Below are positions 63,609-64,000 of a stretch of DNA of 64,000 bases, piece by piece. A program made the translations under genes and the position numbers. This DNA comes from Methylobacterium sp. Leaf112. Its GTDB lineage: Bacteria > Pseudomonadota > Alphaproteobacteria > Rhizobiales > Beijerinckiaceae. The DNA is taken from NCBI RefSeq assembly GCF_001423295.1, contig NZ_LMNG01000030.1:124358-188357 (forward strand), read 5' to 3'. How positions within the stretch are numbered: position 1 is the stretch's first letter; every line of letters begins with the position of its first letter. The notes under the pieces were generated by a model. That model was not told the DNA's origin. It made no database searches and saw nothing but the letters and a program-made list of their open reading frames with translations.

Positions 63609-64000
63609 ATGTCCGAACCAGCCACGTCCCCCCTTCCGAGCACGTCCCCCCTTCCGAGCGCGTTCACCTTCCGGGTGGATGCCACCGACGGACCCGCGCG
63701 CACCGGCGCGATCAGCATGCCGCGCGGCACCATTCGGACGCCCGCCTTCATGCCCGTCGGCACGGCCGCCACCGTCAAGGCGATGTATCCGGGTCAGGTG
63801 CGGGAGTTGGGCGCCGACGTGGTGCTCGGTAACACCTACCACCTGATGCTGCGGCCCGGCCCCGAGCGCATGGCGCGGCTCGGCGGCCTGCACCGGTTCA
63901 TGAACTGGCCACAGCCGATCCTCACGGATTCCGGCGGCTTCCAGGTGATGTCGCTCTCGGCCCTGCGCAAGCTCGACGAGCAGGGCGTCACCTTCCGCTC
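63609..64000 (+). CDS. tgt: tRNA-guanine transglycosylase Tgt, cut by the window end
   Basis: Replaces guanine 34 with preQ1 in tRNA. 130 residues are visible, starting [20 protein letters not shown]; the family core begins at [20 protein letters not shown], and the visible part includes [31 protein letters not shown] and the active-site aspartate in [13 protein letters not shown]. The short N-terminal region contains an 18-bp in-frame tandem duplication (TSPLPS twice). The gene continues beyond the window. Confidence 0.95.
   Translation, partial: MSEPATSPLPSTSPLPSAFTFRVDATDGPARTGAISMPRGTIRTPAFMPVGTAATVKAMYPGQVRELGADVVLGNTYHLMLRPGPERMARLGGLHRFMNWPQPILTDSGGFQVMSLSALRKLDEQGVTFR
63623..63658. 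repeat. 18-bp in-frame duplication in tgt
   Basis: CACGTCCCCCCTTCCGAG occurs twice (63623-63640, 63641-63658), adding one TSPLPS unit to the extreme N-terminus of Tgt, where it can be tolerated. Confidence 0.9.

Overview
The window is a G+C-rich stretch of an alphaproteobacterial chromosome, most likely from a Methylobacterium/Methylorubrum-type organism (Methylobacteriaceae). The signs are a divergent nepR/phyR general stress response locus, a methylsuccinyl-CoA dehydrogenase-like enzyme and PccB (ethylmalonyl-CoA pathway and propionyl-CoA steps), phasins for polyhydroxybutyrate granules, KGG, DUF3606 and DUF1328 small stress proteins, and a paired AcuI-type reductase. I see no insertion sequence, prophage, plasmid function, rRNA or CRISPR array. 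The species call is inference from gene content.

Layout. 0-6.2 kb: end of the acyl-CoA dehydrogenase, a small acidic protein, two divergent GT4 glycosyltransferases, and two phasin genes, the first with an operator-like palindrome between its -35 and -10. 6.3-16 kb: HtrA/Deg protease, RarA, an Hsp70-like protein, an RluA-family pseudouridine synthase, a secreted repeat protein, a HAD phosphatase, the Atp12 assembly factor and PccB. 16-26.9 kb: small membrane proteins, a Tat-type metallophosphoesterase, a class III aminotransferase, a YkgJ-type protein, a second HAD phosphatase, a MarR regulator, a DUF1499 protein, an MBL hydrolase, MntH with an MntR-like box, and an OprB porin.

26.9-30.3 kb is the most notable part: a compact general-stress island. 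NepR (anti-sigma) and PhyR (anti-anti-sigma response regulator) are surrounded by small genes, and seven sequences fit the EcfG promoter pattern GGAAC-N16/17-(C/G)GTT, each correctly oriented. One of these drives no protein: it is followed within about 100 bases by a C-rich stem-loop and a factor-independent terminator, so it looks like an EcfG-controlled small RNA comparable to Caulobacter GsrN. No ecfG sigma gene lies in the window.

30.4-47.5 kb: a cyclic-nucleotide-binding protein, a VOC protein, an L,D-transpeptidase, pyruvate phosphate dikinase, a SleB-type wall hydrolase, a repeat-rich secreted protein, AcuI, a GreA-like factor, a divergent LysR/WrbA pair, threonylcarbamoyl-AMP synthase, and a co-directional acyl-CoA dehydrogenase / enoyl-CoA hydratase / two short-chain dehydrogenase cluster followed by a CorA-type transporter. 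47.6-64 kb: a chemoreceptor, an SRAP (HMCES/YedK) protein, a PhnA-like protein, adenine deaminase, heme A synthase, a hemolysin-III protein, a GH25 lysozyme lipoprotein, DUF488, a DUF3606/RMF-like small-protein cluster, tRNA-Leu(GAG), a lone FliN-like protein, LipB, a CDF transporter, QueA and the 5' part of Tgt.

The genes are mostly housekeeping and single transcription units. Clear functional groups are carbon storage (phasins), acyl-CoA metabolism, metal handling (MntH, CorA-type, CDF), envelope remodelling and the PhyR-NepR stress circuit. Short 15-18 bp tandem duplications recur at gene ends and in coding sequence.
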